Below, one piece after another: positions 9,111 through 18,049 of a DNA stretch of 64,000 bases. The notes under the pieces were generated by a model that saw only the letters and a program-made list of their open reading frames with translations, had not been told where the DNA came from and did not search any database. The translations under genes were made by a program, and so were the position numbers. Source of the DNA: Motiliproteus sp036961355 (GTDB taxonomy: Bacteria; Pseudomonadota; Gammaproteobacteria; Pseudomonadales; Balneatricaceae); assembly GCA_036961355.1 (NCBI GenBank), contig JBALVL010000002.1, positions 1-64,000 on the forward strand. The letters are read 5' to 3'. How positions within the stretch are numbered: position 1 is the first letter of the stretch; each line of letters starts with the position of its first letter.

Positions 9111-9971
9111 ATGGCTGGATCACAGTTTCAAATGGGTCGTCATCAGTTGTCGCTGGCTATTCCTCAGGTGATGGGGATCCTAAACGTGACCCCCGACTCT
9201 TTCTCTGACGGAGGTCAGTTGGTGAGCAGCCAGCAGGTTGATCTGTCGGCTGTGTTGCGGCGTGCCGAGGCGATGGTGACAGCCGGTGCTGCTATTTTGG
9301 ACGTGGGTGGTGAGTCGACCCGGCCCGGCGCTGCAGCGGTCAGCGAGCAGCAGGAGCTGGATCGGGTGGTGCCGGTGGTGGAAGCTCTTGTATGCGAATT
9401 TGATGCCGTGGTTTCGGTTGATACCAGCACCGCCGCGGTTATTACTCAATCGGCACAGGTCGGTTGCGGTTTGATCAATGATGTTCGGGCCTTGCAGCGC
9501 CCGGGAGCGCTTTCGGCCGCGGCGGCTTCAGGCCTGCCGGTGTGTCTGATGCACATGCAGGGGCAGCCGATAAGTATGCAGCAGGAGCCGCAATATCAAG
9601 ATGTGGTGGCCGATGTTATCGCTTTCCTTGAGCAGCGTATTGATGCCTGTCAGCAGGTCGGCATCGTTAAACAGCGGTTGTTGGTTGATCCCGGTTTTGG
9701 TTTTGGAAAAACATTGCCGCACAATTGGCAGTTGTTGAATCAATTGGCGCGGTTCGAACGGTTAGCTGTGCCCATGTTGGTGGGGATGTCGCGGAAATCG
9801 ATGATCGGTGAGGTGTTACAAAAATCGGTGGAACAGCGGCTCTATGGTAGTCTTGCCGCGGCGGTCTTGGCGCTGACAAAAGGTGCCTGGATCTTGCGTG
9901 TGCATGATGTTGCAGCAACACAGGATGCGGTCAGGGTGTATCGTGCTATGAACGAGATAGCGGCGGGCTGA
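9111..9971 (+). CDS. folP: Dihydropteroate synthase
   Basis: FolP condenses dihydropterin pyrophosphate with p-aminobenzoate to give dihydropteroate in folate synthesis and is the target of sulfonamides. The TIM-barrel motifs are all present: GILNVTPDSFSDGG near residue 22, DVGGESTRPGA near 63, VSVDTS near 102, INDVRAL, LMHMQG and VDPGFGFGKT, and GMSRKSMIG near 223. The length of 286 residues is normal. It is followed 15 bases later by glmM, the usual gammaproteobacterial order. Confidence 0.96.
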   Translation: MAGSQFQMGRHQLSLAIPQVMGILNVTPDSFSDGGQLVSSQQVDLSAVLRRAEAMVTAGAAILDVGGESTRPGAAAVSEQQELDRVVPVVEALVCEFDAVVSVDTSTAAVITQSAQVGCGLINDVRALQRPGALSAAAASGLPVCLMHMQGQPISMQQEPQYQDVVADVIAFLEQRIDACQQVGIVKQRLLVDPGFGFGKTLPHNWQLLNQLARFERLAVPMLVGMSRKSMIGEVLQKSVEQRLYGSLAAAVLALTKGAWILRVHDVAATQDAVRVYRAMNEIAAG

Positions 9972-9986
9972 GTTAAGGAGATAAGT

Positions 9987-11330
9987 GTGACAAAAAAATA
10001 TTTTGGTACCGACGGTATTCGTGGGCAGGTAGGGCAGTATCCGATAACGCCAGATTTCATGCTGAAGCTGGGCTGGGCTGCCGGAAAAGTCTTCGGTCGT
10101 CAGGGCAAAAGTAAGATCCTGATCGGCAAAGATACCCGCATCTCGGGCTACATGTTTGAATCAGCGCTGGAGGCTGGGTTGTCAGCAGCAGGAGTCGACT
10201 CGTTATTGTTGGGGCCGATGCCGACACCGGCGATCGCTTACCTGACCCGCACGTTTCGCGCCGATGCAGGGATTGTTATCAGCGCTTCGCACAATGCCTA
10301 TGCCGATAACGGCATTAAGTTTTTTTCGGCCAATGGTACCAAGTTACCCGATGATATCGAGCACGAGATCGAAGCGCAGCTGGATGCTGAGATGACTACC
10401 GCCGATTCGGCGTCTTTGGGGAAAGCGCAGCGGGTCGAAGACGCCGCGGGTCGCTATATCGAATTTTGTAAGGGCACAGTCCCGCGTGGGCTGACCCTTA
10501 AAGGGTTAAAGATCGTCGTCGATTGTGCCAACGGGGCTACCTACCATATAGCGCCAAAAGTGCTTAGTGAGCTCGGTGCTGAAGTGCTGGAGTTGGCGGC
10601 GTCCCCCGACGGTATCAATATCAATGAGAACTGTGGATCCACTTCGCCAGAGGTGATGCGCAAGATCGTGGTAGCCGAACAGGCCGATCTGGGCGTGGCC
10701 TTTGACGGTGATGGTGATCGCCTGATTATGGTGGATCACCAGGGCGAATTGGTCGATGGTGATGAGCTGTTGGTGATTATCGCCTTGGCTCTGAAAGCAG
10801 AAAATCAGTTGCAAGGCGGCGTGGTTGGTACGCTGATGAGTAATTTTGGGATGGAGTTGGCCCTTAAAAAGCATGGTATTCCGTTCTTGCGCGCCAATGT
10901 CGGCGACCGTTATGTGATGGAGCAGTTGGCAGCAAACAATTGGGCGCTGGGTGGCGAGTCGTCAGGACACATTATCTGCCGGAATTTGACCACTACCGGT
11001 GATGGAGTTGTCGCTGCGCTGCAGGTGCTGCAAGCGATGGTGCAACAACGCAAATCGTTGGCTGAGCTTAAGTCGCAGATGCAAAAGTTACCGCAGCATA
11101 TGATCAATGTACGGTTGTTGGAGAAAGGTGACCCGACCACGTTGCCGAAGGTGCAGCAGGCGGTGGCGAAGGTTGAAGCGGAGCTGGCAGGTAGCGGGCG
11201 AGTGCTGTTACGACCCTCGGGAACCGAGCCCGTTGTTCGGGTGATGGTTGAGGGGCAGGATCTTGAGTTGGTGCAGCGTCTGACTGCTCAGCTGGCATCG
11301 GCGGTGGAGTGCGCTATACAAGAGAATTGA
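9987..11330 (+). CDS. glmM: Phosphoglucosamine mutase GlmM
   Basis: GlmM converts glucosamine-6-phosphate to glucosamine-1-phosphate for UDP-GlcNAc synthesis. The active-site serine lies in ISASHN at about residue 101, the metal loop is DGDGDR, and GGESSGH and RPSGTEPVVRVM form the sugar and phosphate sites. The GTG start at 9987 has AAGGAG seven bases upstream. The length of 447 residues fits the family. Probably cotranscribed with folP. Confidence 0.97.
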   Translation: MTKKYFGTDGIRGQVGQYPITPDFMLKLGWAAGKVFGRQGKSKILIGKDTRISGYMFESALEAGLSAAGVDSLLLGPMPTPAIAYLTRTFRADAGIVISASHNAYADNGIKFFSANGTKLPDDIEHEIEAQLDAEMTTADSASLGKAQRVEDAAGRYIEFCKGTVPRGLTLKGLKIVVDCANGATYHIAPKVLSELGAEVLELAASPDGININENCGSTSPEVMRKIVVAEQADLGVAFDGDGDRLIMVDHQGELVDGDELLVIIALALKAENQLQGGVVGTLMSNFGMELALKKHGIPFLRANVGDRYVMEQLAANNWALGGESSGHIICRNLTTTGDGVVAALQVLQAMVQQRKSLAELKSQMQKLPQHMINVRLLEKGDPTTLPKVQQAVAKVEAELAGSGRVLLRPSGTEPVVRVMVEGQDLELVQRLTAQLASAVECAIQEN

Positions 11331-11413
11331 GTCGCGCTACAGGGTTGTTTGGGCCGGTTTGTGAGGGCTTGGAATGATGCCTTGTTTGGCGCTGAAATGT
11401 TGTCGGGTTGCGC

Positions 11414-11442
11414 TTGTAAGTTAATACCAACTTGTTTAGTAT
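11414..11442 (+). promoter_or_regulatory. Putative sigma-70 promoter for tpiA
   Basis: TTGTAA (11414-11419), a 17-base spacer and TAGTAT (11437-11442), followed by a GC-rich discriminator (TGCGCCCCGC). It sits just before tpiA. Confidence 0.55.
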
Positions 11443-11470
11443 TGCGCCCCGCTTGAGAGAGGGTGAAATA

Positions 11471-12232
11471 ATGCGTCAACCGTTAGTTGCCGGTAACTGG
11501 AAAATGAATGGCTCGAGTGCGAGCATTTCTGAGTTGATGGCAGCGCTAAAGCCAGAAGTTTCAAATCTTCGTGGTGTTGATGTTGCAGTTTGTCCTCCCG
11601 CGGCATATCTAGATCGTGTTGCTTCGCTGGTTGGCGATAGTGGTATCGGTCTGGGAGCGCAGGCAGCCAGTGAATTTGATCATGGCGCATACACCGGTGA
11701 AACCTCGGTGGCTATGCTCAAAGAGTTAGGTTGTCGATATGTGTTGCTCGGTCATTCAGAGCGACGTGCGCTTTTCGCAGAGACCGATCAGCAAGTTGCA
11801 GCCAAGTATCTGGCGGCAAAGCAAGGTGGTTTAGTGCCGGTGCTTTGTGTTGGAGAGACGCTTGATCAGCGAGAGCGAGGGCAGGCAGAGTCTGTTATTG
11901 CAGCTCAGTTGAATGCAGTGATTGATGCTCATGGGGTCGAGTCACTGCAGGGTGCGGTTGTTGCGTATGAGCCGGTTTGGGCGATAGGTACTGGTAAAAC
12001 AGCGTCTCCCGAGCAAGCGCAACAGATCCACAGTGCAATTCGACAGCTCGTTGCGCAAAAAAGCCCGTCGGTAGCGAATCAGTTAGTGATTCTGTATGGC
12101 GGCAGTGTGAACAGTGGTAACGCTGAGTCGCTTTTCTCGATGGCGGACATCGATGGCGGTTTGGTGGGCGGAGCCTCTTTGAAGGCCGATGAATTTATAG
12201 CGATCTGCCGCGCAGCGCAGTCCGTTCAATAG
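11471..12232 (+). CDS. tpiA: Triosephosphate isomerase
   Basis: TpiA interconverts dihydroxyacetone phosphate and glyceraldehyde-3-phosphate in glycolysis. Seen are the N-terminal substrate Lys in GNWKMNG, the catalytic His in LLGHSERR, and the catalytic Glu with flexible loop in AYEPVWAIGTGKTAS, then YGGSVN and GGLVGGASL at the C-terminus. The ATG at 11471 is chosen over an in-frame ATG at 11432 because MRQPLVAGNWKMNG is the standard beginning and a GAGGGTG site precedes it. That gives 253 residues, the normal length. Confidence 0.96.
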   Translation: MRQPLVAGNWKMNGSSASISELMAALKPEVSNLRGVDVAVCPPAAYLDRVASLVGDSGIGLGAQAASEFDHGAYTGETSVAMLKELGCRYVLLGHSERRALFAETDQQVAAKYLAAKQGGLVPVLCVGETLDQRERGQAESVIAAQLNAVIDAHGVESLQGAVVAYEPVWAIGTGKTASPEQAQQIHSAIRQLVAQKSPSVANQLVILYGGSVNSGNAESLFSMADIDGGLVGGASLKADEFIAICRAAQSVQ

Positions 12233-12265
12233 CGGATTGCCGAAGACGGCAACACAGGCGTAAAA

Positions 12266-12613
12266 ATGGAAACGATGATTTTGATTGCTCATGTTGTGCT
12301 AGCAGTTGCGTTGATTGCGCTGGTGCTGATTCAGCAGGGTAAAGGTGCAGAGGCAGGGGCTGCTTTTGGTAGCGGCGCGTCTCAGACTATGTTCGGAAGC
12401 CAAGGTTCGGGCAGTTTTCTTGGTCGGATGACTGCTGTGATGGCCACCGGAATTTTTATAACCAGCTTTGTGTTGGCAGTTTTTGCCAAAGAGAAGGCTG
12501 GCATGATTACCGATCAGGGAATCCCTAGTCCGGTAGTTGTTGAGCAGCCATTGGCGGCTCCAGATTTTCAAGAAAGTAATCAGCTGGGATCGGATGTGCC
12601 TAGCGCTGATTAA
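12266..12613 (+). CDS. secG: Preprotein translocase subunit SecG
   Basis: SecG is the small non-essential subunit of the SecYEG channel. Two membrane segments (about residues 3-23 and 54-74) flank the conserved cytoplasmic loop with VLIQQGKGAEAGAAFGSG and MFGSQGSGSFLGR. The C-terminal tail of about 40 residues is Pro/Glu/Asp rich and less conserved. It lies 33 bases after tpiA and 10 bases before tRNA-Leu, the standard arrangement. Confidence 0.94.
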   Translation: METMILIAHVVLAVALIALVLIQQGKGAEAGAAFGSGASQTMFGSQGSGSFLGRMTAVMATGIFITSFVLAVFAKEKAGMITDQGIPSPVVVEQPLAAPDFQESNQLGSDVPSAD

Positions 12614-12623
12614 TAACGTTTTT

Positions 12624-12710
12624 GCCCAGGTGGTGGAATTGGTAGACACGCTAGCTTGAGGGGCTAGTGACCTTTGGGTCGTGCGGGTTCAAGTCCCGCT
12701 CTGGGCACCA
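12624..12710 (+). tRNA. tRNA-Leu (anticodon GAG)
   Basis: An 87-base class II tRNA with acceptor stem GCCCAGG/CTGGGC, D-loop GGTGGAATTGGTAGACACG, anticodon stem CTAGC/GCTAG with loop TTGAGGG and anticodon GAG at 12658-12660, a long variable arm, TpsiC arm GGGTTCAAGTCCC and an encoded CCA at 12708-12710. It decodes CUC/CUU. Its place after secG is conserved. Confidence 0.97.
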
Positions 12711-12789
12711 TGCTTAAAGCAGTATTCAGCAGTATGTTGTTGAGGCAGCTTACAGTTGTTTGTTTGGGTTGATGCTATGGGCTTTCAGC

Positions 12790-12818
12790 TTGAATAAATG
12801 ACTGGTCAGATGTATAAT
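12790..12818 (+). promoter_or_regulatory. Strong sigma-70 promoter of the rimP-nusA-infB operon
   Basis: TTGAAT (12790-12795), exactly 17 bases, then a perfect TATAAT (12813-12818). The discriminator CTGGCGCGCG is strongly GC-rich, a feature of promoters under stringent (ppGpp/DksA) control. Transcription should start near 12825. Confidence 0.8.
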
Positions 12819-12877
12819 CTGGCGCGCGAAACGGGGAATCTTTGTTTGTTTCCTGTTTCAAGAGGCAAGATTTGCAA

Positions 12878-12905
12878 TAAAAAGCCCCTTTTAAGGGGCT
12901 TTTTA
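12878..12905 (+). terminator. Intrinsic terminator 1 in the rimP leader
   Basis: Stem AAAAGCCCCTT with AAGGGGCTTTT around a short loop, followed by TTATT. It lies about 55 bases after the predicted start site, so it either ends a short RNA or acts as an attenuator. Confidence 0.75.
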
Positions 12906-12977
12906 TTAGGCGCACTATAGGCAGGGTGCGCTGTCAACAAAGCCGGAACCGAATAGATTGTACGGGGACGGATGATG

Positions 12978-13001
12978 AAATGGGTCTTTGACCCATTTTT
13001 T
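12978..13001 (+). terminator. Intrinsic terminator 2 (rimP attenuator)
   Basis: Stem AAATGGGTC/GACCCATTT with a TTT loop, followed by TTTT, ending about 30 bases before the rimP start. The position and form match the conserved rimP-leader attenuator. Confidence 0.75.
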
Positions 13002-13032
13002 GTTTCTGGAATAAAGCTTCGTAGGGGTGTTA

Positions 13033-13503
13033 GTGGCGACAAAAAGTGAACGGCTAGAAGCGTTGATCGAGCCGGTAGTGGCGGGTCTGGGATACCAACT
13101 CTGGGGGATTGATTACTCGTCTCAGGGCAGGCATACAGTATTACGGATATTTATCGAAGCTGAAGCGGGAATAAACGTCGATGATTGCGCTTCGGTTAGC
13201 CGCCAGTTGGGTGGTGTATTTGATGTCGAAGACCCTATTTCGGGGGAGTATACCCTGGAGGTGTCGTCGCCCGGAATGGATCGCCCCCTATTTACGCTAG
13301 AACAGTTTAGTCAGTACGTGGGCCATAAGGTTCAGGTACGTTTGCGTACTCCCTTTGAAGGGCGACGCAATTTCAGCGGCTTGTTAAAAGGCGTTGAGGA
13401 TGAGGATGTCGTCATTGTTGTTGATCAGCATGAGTTTTTGTTGCCGGTTGACTCCATTGATAAAGCGAATGTCGTGCCCCGGTTTGAATCACCGGAGTCT
13501 TAA
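13033..13503 (+). CDS. rimP: Ribosome maturation factor RimP
   Basis: RimP helps assembly of the 30S subunit. The protein matches the family throughout: LEALIEPVVAGLGYQLWG, HTVLRIFIE, INVDDCASVSRQL, VEDPISGEYTLEVSSPGMDR and the C-terminal SIDKANVVPRF. Two GTG starts are possible, 13027 and 13033; 13033 is preferred because TAGGGGTG sits at ribosome-site distance and MATKSERLEALI fits Pseudomonas RimP. About 156 residues. First gene of rimP-nusA-infB-rbfA-truB. Confidence 0.94.
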   Translation: MATKSERLEALIEPVVAGLGYQLWGIDYSSQGRHTVLRIFIEAEAGINVDDCASVSRQLGGVFDVEDPISGEYTLEVSSPGMDRPLFTLEQFSQYVGHKVQVRLRTPFEGRRNFSGLLKGVEDEDVVIVVDQHEFLLPVDSIDKANVVPRFESPES

Positions 13504-13515
13504 AGAGGCAGTGGA

Positions 13516-15009
13516 ATGAGTAAAGAGATTCTTCTGGTTGTTGAAGCGGTTTCTAACGAAAAAGACGTCAGTAAAGACGTTATTTTCGAAGCGATCGAGG
13601 TGGCTTTAGCCACTGCAACCAAAAAGCGTTATGACGAAGAGGCCGACATTCGTGTTGTGATCGACCGAACGACTGGCGATTACGAGACCTACCGGACCTG
13701 GAAAGTTGTGGCTGACGATCAGTTGGCCCTGCTGGGTACCGAGCTGACATTGGAAGAGGCGTATGAGAAAGATCCGGCACTGGTTGCTGAGGATATCTTC
13801 GAGCAACAGGTAGAGTCGATCGGTTTTGGACGGATCGCAGCGCAGACCGCTAAGCAGGTTATTGTGCAGAAGGTTCGCGAAGCTGAGCGTGCCAAGGTCG
13901 TCGAAGAGTATATGGGTCGCATTGGTGAGCTGGTCAGTGGCCAGGTCAAGAAAGTGACTCGCGACAATGTCATTGTTGACCTGGGTAACAATGCAGAAGC
14001 GTTGATGGGACGCGACCAACTGATTGGTCGTGAGACCTTTCGGATGGGCGATCGGGTGCGGGCGATTCTTCAAGAAGTTCGCAGTGAAGCGCGTGGTCCT
14101 CAGTTGTTCCTGAGCCGTACCTGCTCCGAGATGCTGATTGAGTTGTTTAAAATCGAAGTGCCTGAGGTCTCCGAAGAGGTTATCGAAATCCGCGGCGCTG
14201 CTCGTGATCCGGGCTCGCGGGCCAAGATCGCAGTGAAGACCAACGATGGCCGAATCGATCCGGTTGGCGCTTGTGTAGGTATGCGTGGTTCTCGGGTCCA
14301 GGCAGTGTCTGGCGAATTGGACGGTGAGCGGGTTGACATCATCTTGTGGGATGATAATCCGGCGTCGCTGGTTGTTAACGCGATGGCTCCCGCTGAAGTG
14401 GCTTCTATCGTAGTTGACGAAGACCGTCACTCGATGGACGTTGCGGTAGCCCAAGATAATTTGGCCATGGCGATCGGTCGAGGCGGTCAGAACGTACGTT
14501 TGGCCAGTGAGCTGACCGGCTGGACGTTGAATGTGATGACCTCCGAGGACGCTGTTGCCAAGCTAGAGGAAGAGTCTAGTGGTATCGCTGAGACCTTCTC
14601 GAAGTATTTGGATATCGATGAAGACTTTGCCCAGATACTGATTCAGGAAGGGTTCACCAGCCTCGATGAAGTGGCTTATGTGCCGCTTGAAGAGATGTTG
14701 GAGATCGACGGTCTTGACGAAGAGATCATCAATGAACTGCGGACCCGGGCTAAAGATGCTTTGCTGAATTTGGCTCTGGCATCGGAAGAAAAACTTGATG
14801 ATGTCGAGCCAGCCGAAGATTTGCTAACGATGGACGGCATGGACCGTCATCTGGCATTTGTTCTGGCCAGTAAGGGCATTATCACGATGGAAGACTTAGC
14901 CGAACAGTCGATCGATGATCTGATGGATATCGACGATATGGACGAAGAGAAGGCTGGTGCCTTGATCATGACGGCTCGCGCGCCTTGGTTCGCTGAAGCC
15001 GACGAGTAA
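13516..15009 (+). CDS. nusA: Transcription termination/antitermination factor NusA
   Basis: NusA binds RNA polymerase and modulates pausing, termination and rRNA antitermination. The order is: N-terminal polymerase-binding domain (1-125), S1 domain (about 135-200, GQVKKVTRDNVIVDLG), KH1 and KH2 (about 230-345, with VGACVGMRGSRVQAV and AIGRGGQNVRLASELTGW), and two acidic helix-hairpin-helix repeats at the C-terminus (about 360-420 and 435-495) as in E. coli. The length of 497 residues is typical. It starts 12 bases after rimP. Confidence 0.97.
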   Translation: MSKEILLVVEAVSNEKDVSKDVIFEAIEVALATATKKRYDEEADIRVVIDRTTGDYETYRTWKVVADDQLALLGTELTLEEAYEKDPALVAEDIFEQQVESIGFGRIAAQTAKQVIVQKVREAERAKVVEEYMGRIGELVSGQVKKVTRDNVIVDLGNNAEALMGRDQLIGRETFRMGDRVRAILQEVRSEARGPQLFLSRTCSEMLIELFKIEVPEVSEEVIEIRGAARDPGSRAKIAVKTNDGRIDPVGACVGMRGSRVQAVSGELDGERVDIILWDDNPASLVVNAMAPAEVASIVVDEDRHSMDVAVAQDNLAMAIGRGGQNVRLASELTGWTLNVMTSEDAVAKLEEESSGIAETFSKYLDIDEDFAQILIQEGFTSLDEVAYVPLEEMLEIDGLDEEIINELRTRAKDALLNLALASEEKLDDVEPAEDLLTMDGMDRHLAFVLASKGIITMEDLAEQSIDDLMDIDDMDEEKAGALIMTARAPWFAEADE

Positions 15010-15032
15010 CGATTCAACAGGAGCAGCAACGA

Positions 15033-17549
15033 ATGGCTGAACTGACAGTAAAGCAGCTTGCCGAAGTGGTAGGCGTTCCCGTTGAACGTCTACTGAGTCA
15101 AATGAAAGATGCAGGCCTTAAGCACGGAAAAGAGAATGACAACGTAAGTGAAGATGAGAAGCAGAATTTGCTCACTCACCTCAAACGTAGTCACGGTGAA
15201 GGTGATGAGGATGCCAAGCCGCGTCGCATTACACTTAACCGCAAGACAACAAGTACCCTCAAAGTGGGTGGCAAAAAAACGGTTAATGTCGAGGTGCGTA
15301 AGAAGCGTACTTACGTTAAACGTGATGATCTTAGCCCCGAGGAGAAGCAGGCAGAAGACGCTGCAGCGAAAGCGGAAGAGGAAGCTCGTCTGCAGGCAGA
15401 AGCAGAAGCTACGGCCAAGCTCGAAGCCGCAGAAGCTGAGCGCCTAAAAGTTGAAGCGGAGAAGACGAAGGCCGATGAAGCCGCTATTCGTGCCGCCGAT
15501 GAAGCTCGCGTCAAAGTGGAGCAGGCTGAGAATGCCGGTGCTAAATCGGGTGCTAAATCGGGTGCTAAAACAGCTCCGACCAAAAAATCCGCACCTACTA
15601 AGAAAGATGCCGCACCAGCTAAGAAAGAAGCACCTAAGCGCAAAGAAGCTGATCGTGCTCCACGTCGTGGCACCGGTGTTAAGCGCGGTCAAGGCTTTGA
15701 CCCGTCGTTTAAAGAACGCCGCCTGAAGGCACCTAAGCGTCAGAAGCTAAAAGCTCCGTCGCAGTTACAACAAGGGTTTGAGAGACCGGTTGCCGCAGTT
15801 GTTCACGACGTGGCTGTGCCTGAAGCGATCAGTGTTGCCGATCTGGCCAGGTTGATGACGATCAAGGCTGCCGATATCATCAAGGTGATGTTTAAGATGG
15901 GGGCGCCTGCCACCATTAATCAGATCCTGGACCAGGAAACGGCGCTGTTGATTGTTGAAGAGATGGGGCATAAAGGCACCATCGCTGACGAATCCAGCAT
16001 CGAAGATCGGGTCCTCGATGATATTGATTATGAAGGTTCCGAAGAGTCGCGTGCGCCGGTTGTTACGGTTATGGGTCACGTTGACCACGGTAAGACCTCG
16101 CTGCTCGATTACATCCGCGAAACGCGGGTGGCTTCCGGTGAATCCGGTGGTATAACTCAGCACATCGGTGCTTACCACGTTGAAACTGGTCACGGCATGA
16201 TCAGCTTTCTGGATACTCCAGGGCACGCCGCGTTTACCGCAATGCGTGCTCGGGGTGCCAAGGCAACCGATATCGTAATTCTGGTTGTTGCAGCTGATGA
16301 TGGCGTGATGCCGCAGACGGAAGAGGCGATCCAGCATTCACGTGCTGCAGGTGTGCCGCTCGTCGTTGCGGTTAACAAGATCGATAAGGAAGGCGCCGAC
16401 CTTGATCGGGTCAAGAACGAGCTGGCAGCCAAGGAAGTTATTCCTGAGGATTGGGGCGGTGACGTTCAGTTTATCCCAGTATCAGCCAAGACGGGTGAGG
16501 GTATTGACGCACTGTTGGACGCACTGTTGCTACAGTCGGAGATGCTTGAGCTTAAAGCGGTACCGGGTGTGCCTGCTAAGGGTGTTGTGGTTGAGTCGCG
16601 ATTGGATAAAGGTCGCGGTGCTGTTGCAACGCTGCTGGTACAAAACGGCACGCTGCGCGCTGGTGATATCGTGCTGGCGGGTCAAAACTACGGCCGTGTA
16701 CGGGCAATGCTCGATGAAACCGGTAAGCCTATCAAATCTGCAGGACCTTCTATCCCTGTCGAAATTCTGGGCTTGGATGGTACGCCGGGTGCCGGTGACG
16801 AATTTAATGTCGTGGCCAACGAGAAGAAGGCACGTGAAGTTGCCAACTTCCGTCAGGGCAAGTTCAAAGAGGTCAAGCTGGCGCGTCAACAGGCCGCCAA
16901 ACTGGATAATTTGTTCGCCAACATGGGTGGACCCGAAGTATCGATCCTCAATATCGTTTTGAAGACCGATGTACGGGGCTCGCTTGAAGCCTTGACCAGT
17001 TCGTTGATGGATCTGGGTACCGACGAAGTTAAGGTCAATGTCGTTTCCAGTGGTGTTGGTGGTATCGCCGAGAGCGACGTCAACCTTGCACTGGCCTCGA
17101 ACGCGGTTATCTTTGGTTTTAATGTTCGTGCCGATACTACTGCTAAGGCATTGGTCGAGAAAGAAGAAGTGGATATGCGCTACTACAGCATCATCTACGA
17201 TATTGTCGATGATGTTAAGCAGGCGCTATCGGGCATGCTCGCCCCAGAGCTACGCGAAGAGATCTTGGGTAATGCCGAGGTTCGTGAAGTATTCCGTTCG
17301 CCTAAGTTTGGCCAGGTTGCTGGTTGCATGGTGACCGAAGGAATGGTTTCTCGCAGCAAGAAGATCCGGGTACTACGCGATAATGTCGTGGTACATGAGG
17401 GTGAGCTGGACTCGCTACGTCGCTTCAAGGATAACGTTGAAGAGGTTCGTAACGGTGTTGAGTGTGGTATCGGTGTGAAGAATTACGACGTTAAGGTCGA
17501 TGACCAGATCGAAGTGTTCCAGGTAACTGAAATTGCGCGCCAGCTGTAA
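15033..17549 (+). CDS. infB: Translation initiation factor IF-2
   Basis: IF-2 is the GTPase that brings initiator tRNA to the 30S subunit. An N-terminal IF2N domain (1-50) is followed by a long Ala/Lys/Glu-rich linker (about 60-230) with short repeats such as KSGAKSGAK and PTKKSAPTKK, then a second IF2N, the G domain with GHVDHGKTS starting at about residue 348, DTPGHAAF and NKID, and the beta-barrel and fMet-tRNA-binding C-terminal domains. At 838 residues it is normal for gammaproteobacteria. The next gene, rbfA, follows after 45 bases. Confidence 0.97.
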   Translation: MAELTVKQLAEVVGVPVERLLSQMKDAGLKHGKENDNVSEDEKQNLLTHLKRSHGEGDEDAKPRRITLNRKTTSTLKVGGKKTVNVEVRKKRTYVKRDDLSPEEKQAEDAAAKAEEEARLQAEAEATAKLEAAEAERLKVEAEKTKADEAAIRAADEARVKVEQAENAGAKSGAKSGAKTAPTKKSAPTKKDAAPAKKEAPKRKEADRAPRRGTGVKRGQGFDPSFKERRLKAPKRQKLKAPSQLQQGFERPVAAVVHDVAVPEAISVADLARLMTIKAADIIKVMFKMGAPATINQILDQETALLIVEEMGHKGTIADESSIEDRVLDDIDYEGSEESRAPVVTVMGHVDHGKTSLLDYIRETRVASGESGGITQHIGAYHVETGHGMISFLDTPGHAAFTAMRARGAKATDIVILVVAADDGVMPQTEEAIQHSRAAGVPLVVAVNKIDKEGADLDRVKNELAAKEVIPEDWGGDVQFIPVSAKTGEGIDALLDALLLQSEMLELKAVPGVPAKGVVVESRLDKGRGAVATLLVQNGTLRAGDIVLAGQNYGRVRAMLDETGKPIKSAGPSIPVEILGLDGTPGAGDEFNVVANEKKAREVANFRQGKFKEVKLARQQAAKLDNLFANMGGPEVSILNIVLKTDVRGSLEALTSSLMDLGTDEVKVNVVSSGVGGIAESDVNLALASNAVIFGFNVRADTTAKALVEKEEVDMRYYSIIYDIVDDVKQALSGMLAPELREEILGNAEVREVFRSPKFGQVAGCMVTEGMVSRSKKIRVLRDNVVVHEGELDSLRRFKDNVEEVRNGVECGIGVKNYDVKVDDQIEVFQVTEIARQL

Positions 17550-17594
17550 GCTGGCACGTTCTTCACTACCACCTATCGTTTAACGGATACCCAG

Positions 17595-18044
17595 ATGGCC
17601 AGAGAATTTAGTCGAACCCAGCGGATCGGTGAACAGCTCCAGCGTGAGCTTGCACAGCTGATCCAAAAGGAGGTCAAAGACCCGCGTGTCGGGTTGGTGA
17701 CTGTTAACGGAGCAAAGGTATCGCGTGATCTTAATTATGCCGATATCTATATCACAGTGATGGCTCCGCATGAGGAAGTTCAGGCGCAGTCAGAGGTGTC
17801 GGTAAAAATCCTCAATCGTGCAGCGGGCTTTTTACGTGGCCGGATCGCACAGTTGATCCAGTTACGCGTGGTGCCGCAGCTGCGTTTTCACTTCGACGCT
17901 TCGGTCTCGCGTGGTAATTACATGTCGTCGTTGATCGAACAGGCGGTGTCTGAAGACGTCAAGCGTCAGGATCAACGCGGTGATGATGCCGATGGTGCTG
18001 CTGACAGTGCTGCCGACAGTAGCACCGATAAAGGTGAGGGTTAG
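17595..18044 (+). CDS. rbfA: Ribosome-binding factor A
   Basis: RbfA is a KH-like cold-shock protein needed for late maturation of the 16S rRNA 5' end. Visible family features are FSRTQRIGEQLQRELAQLIQ, VKDPRVGLVTVNGAKVS and LRVVPQLRFHFDASV. The C-terminal 25 residues are an acidic Asp/Ala/Ser tail (GDDADGAADSAADSS) beyond the core fold. It lies in the usual infB-rbfA-truB order. Confidence 0.95.
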   Translation: MAREFSRTQRIGEQLQRELAQLIQKEVKDPRVGLVTVNGAKVSRDLNYADIYITVMAPHEEVQAQSEVSVKILNRAAGFLRGRIAQLIQLRVVPQLRFHFDASVSRGNYMSSLIEQAVSEDVKRQDQRGDDADGAADSAADSSTDKGEG

Positions 18045-18049
18045 GCTGC

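Larger units (their letters stand above)
12825..13005 (+). promoter_or_regulatory. rimP leader RNA with two tandem terminator hairpins
   Basis: The transcript from the promoter above meets two intrinsic-terminator-like hairpins (12878-12905 and 12978-13001) before reaching rimP at 13033; between them is a third stem (GCGCAC/GTGCGC, about 12910-12931). The second hairpin with its T-run directly before rimP fits the known 'rimP leader' attenuator class of gammaproteobacteria. The first hairpin would also release an independent RNA of about 80 nt. Confidence 0.75.

Noticed and set aside
13606..14454. A 282-codon minus-strand open frame within nusA
   Set aside because: Antisense shadow of a conserved gene, without recognisable domains.
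15540..15640. Short tandem repeats inside infB
   Set aside because: They encode the usual Ala/Lys/Pro linker of IF-2 and are ordinary for the family.
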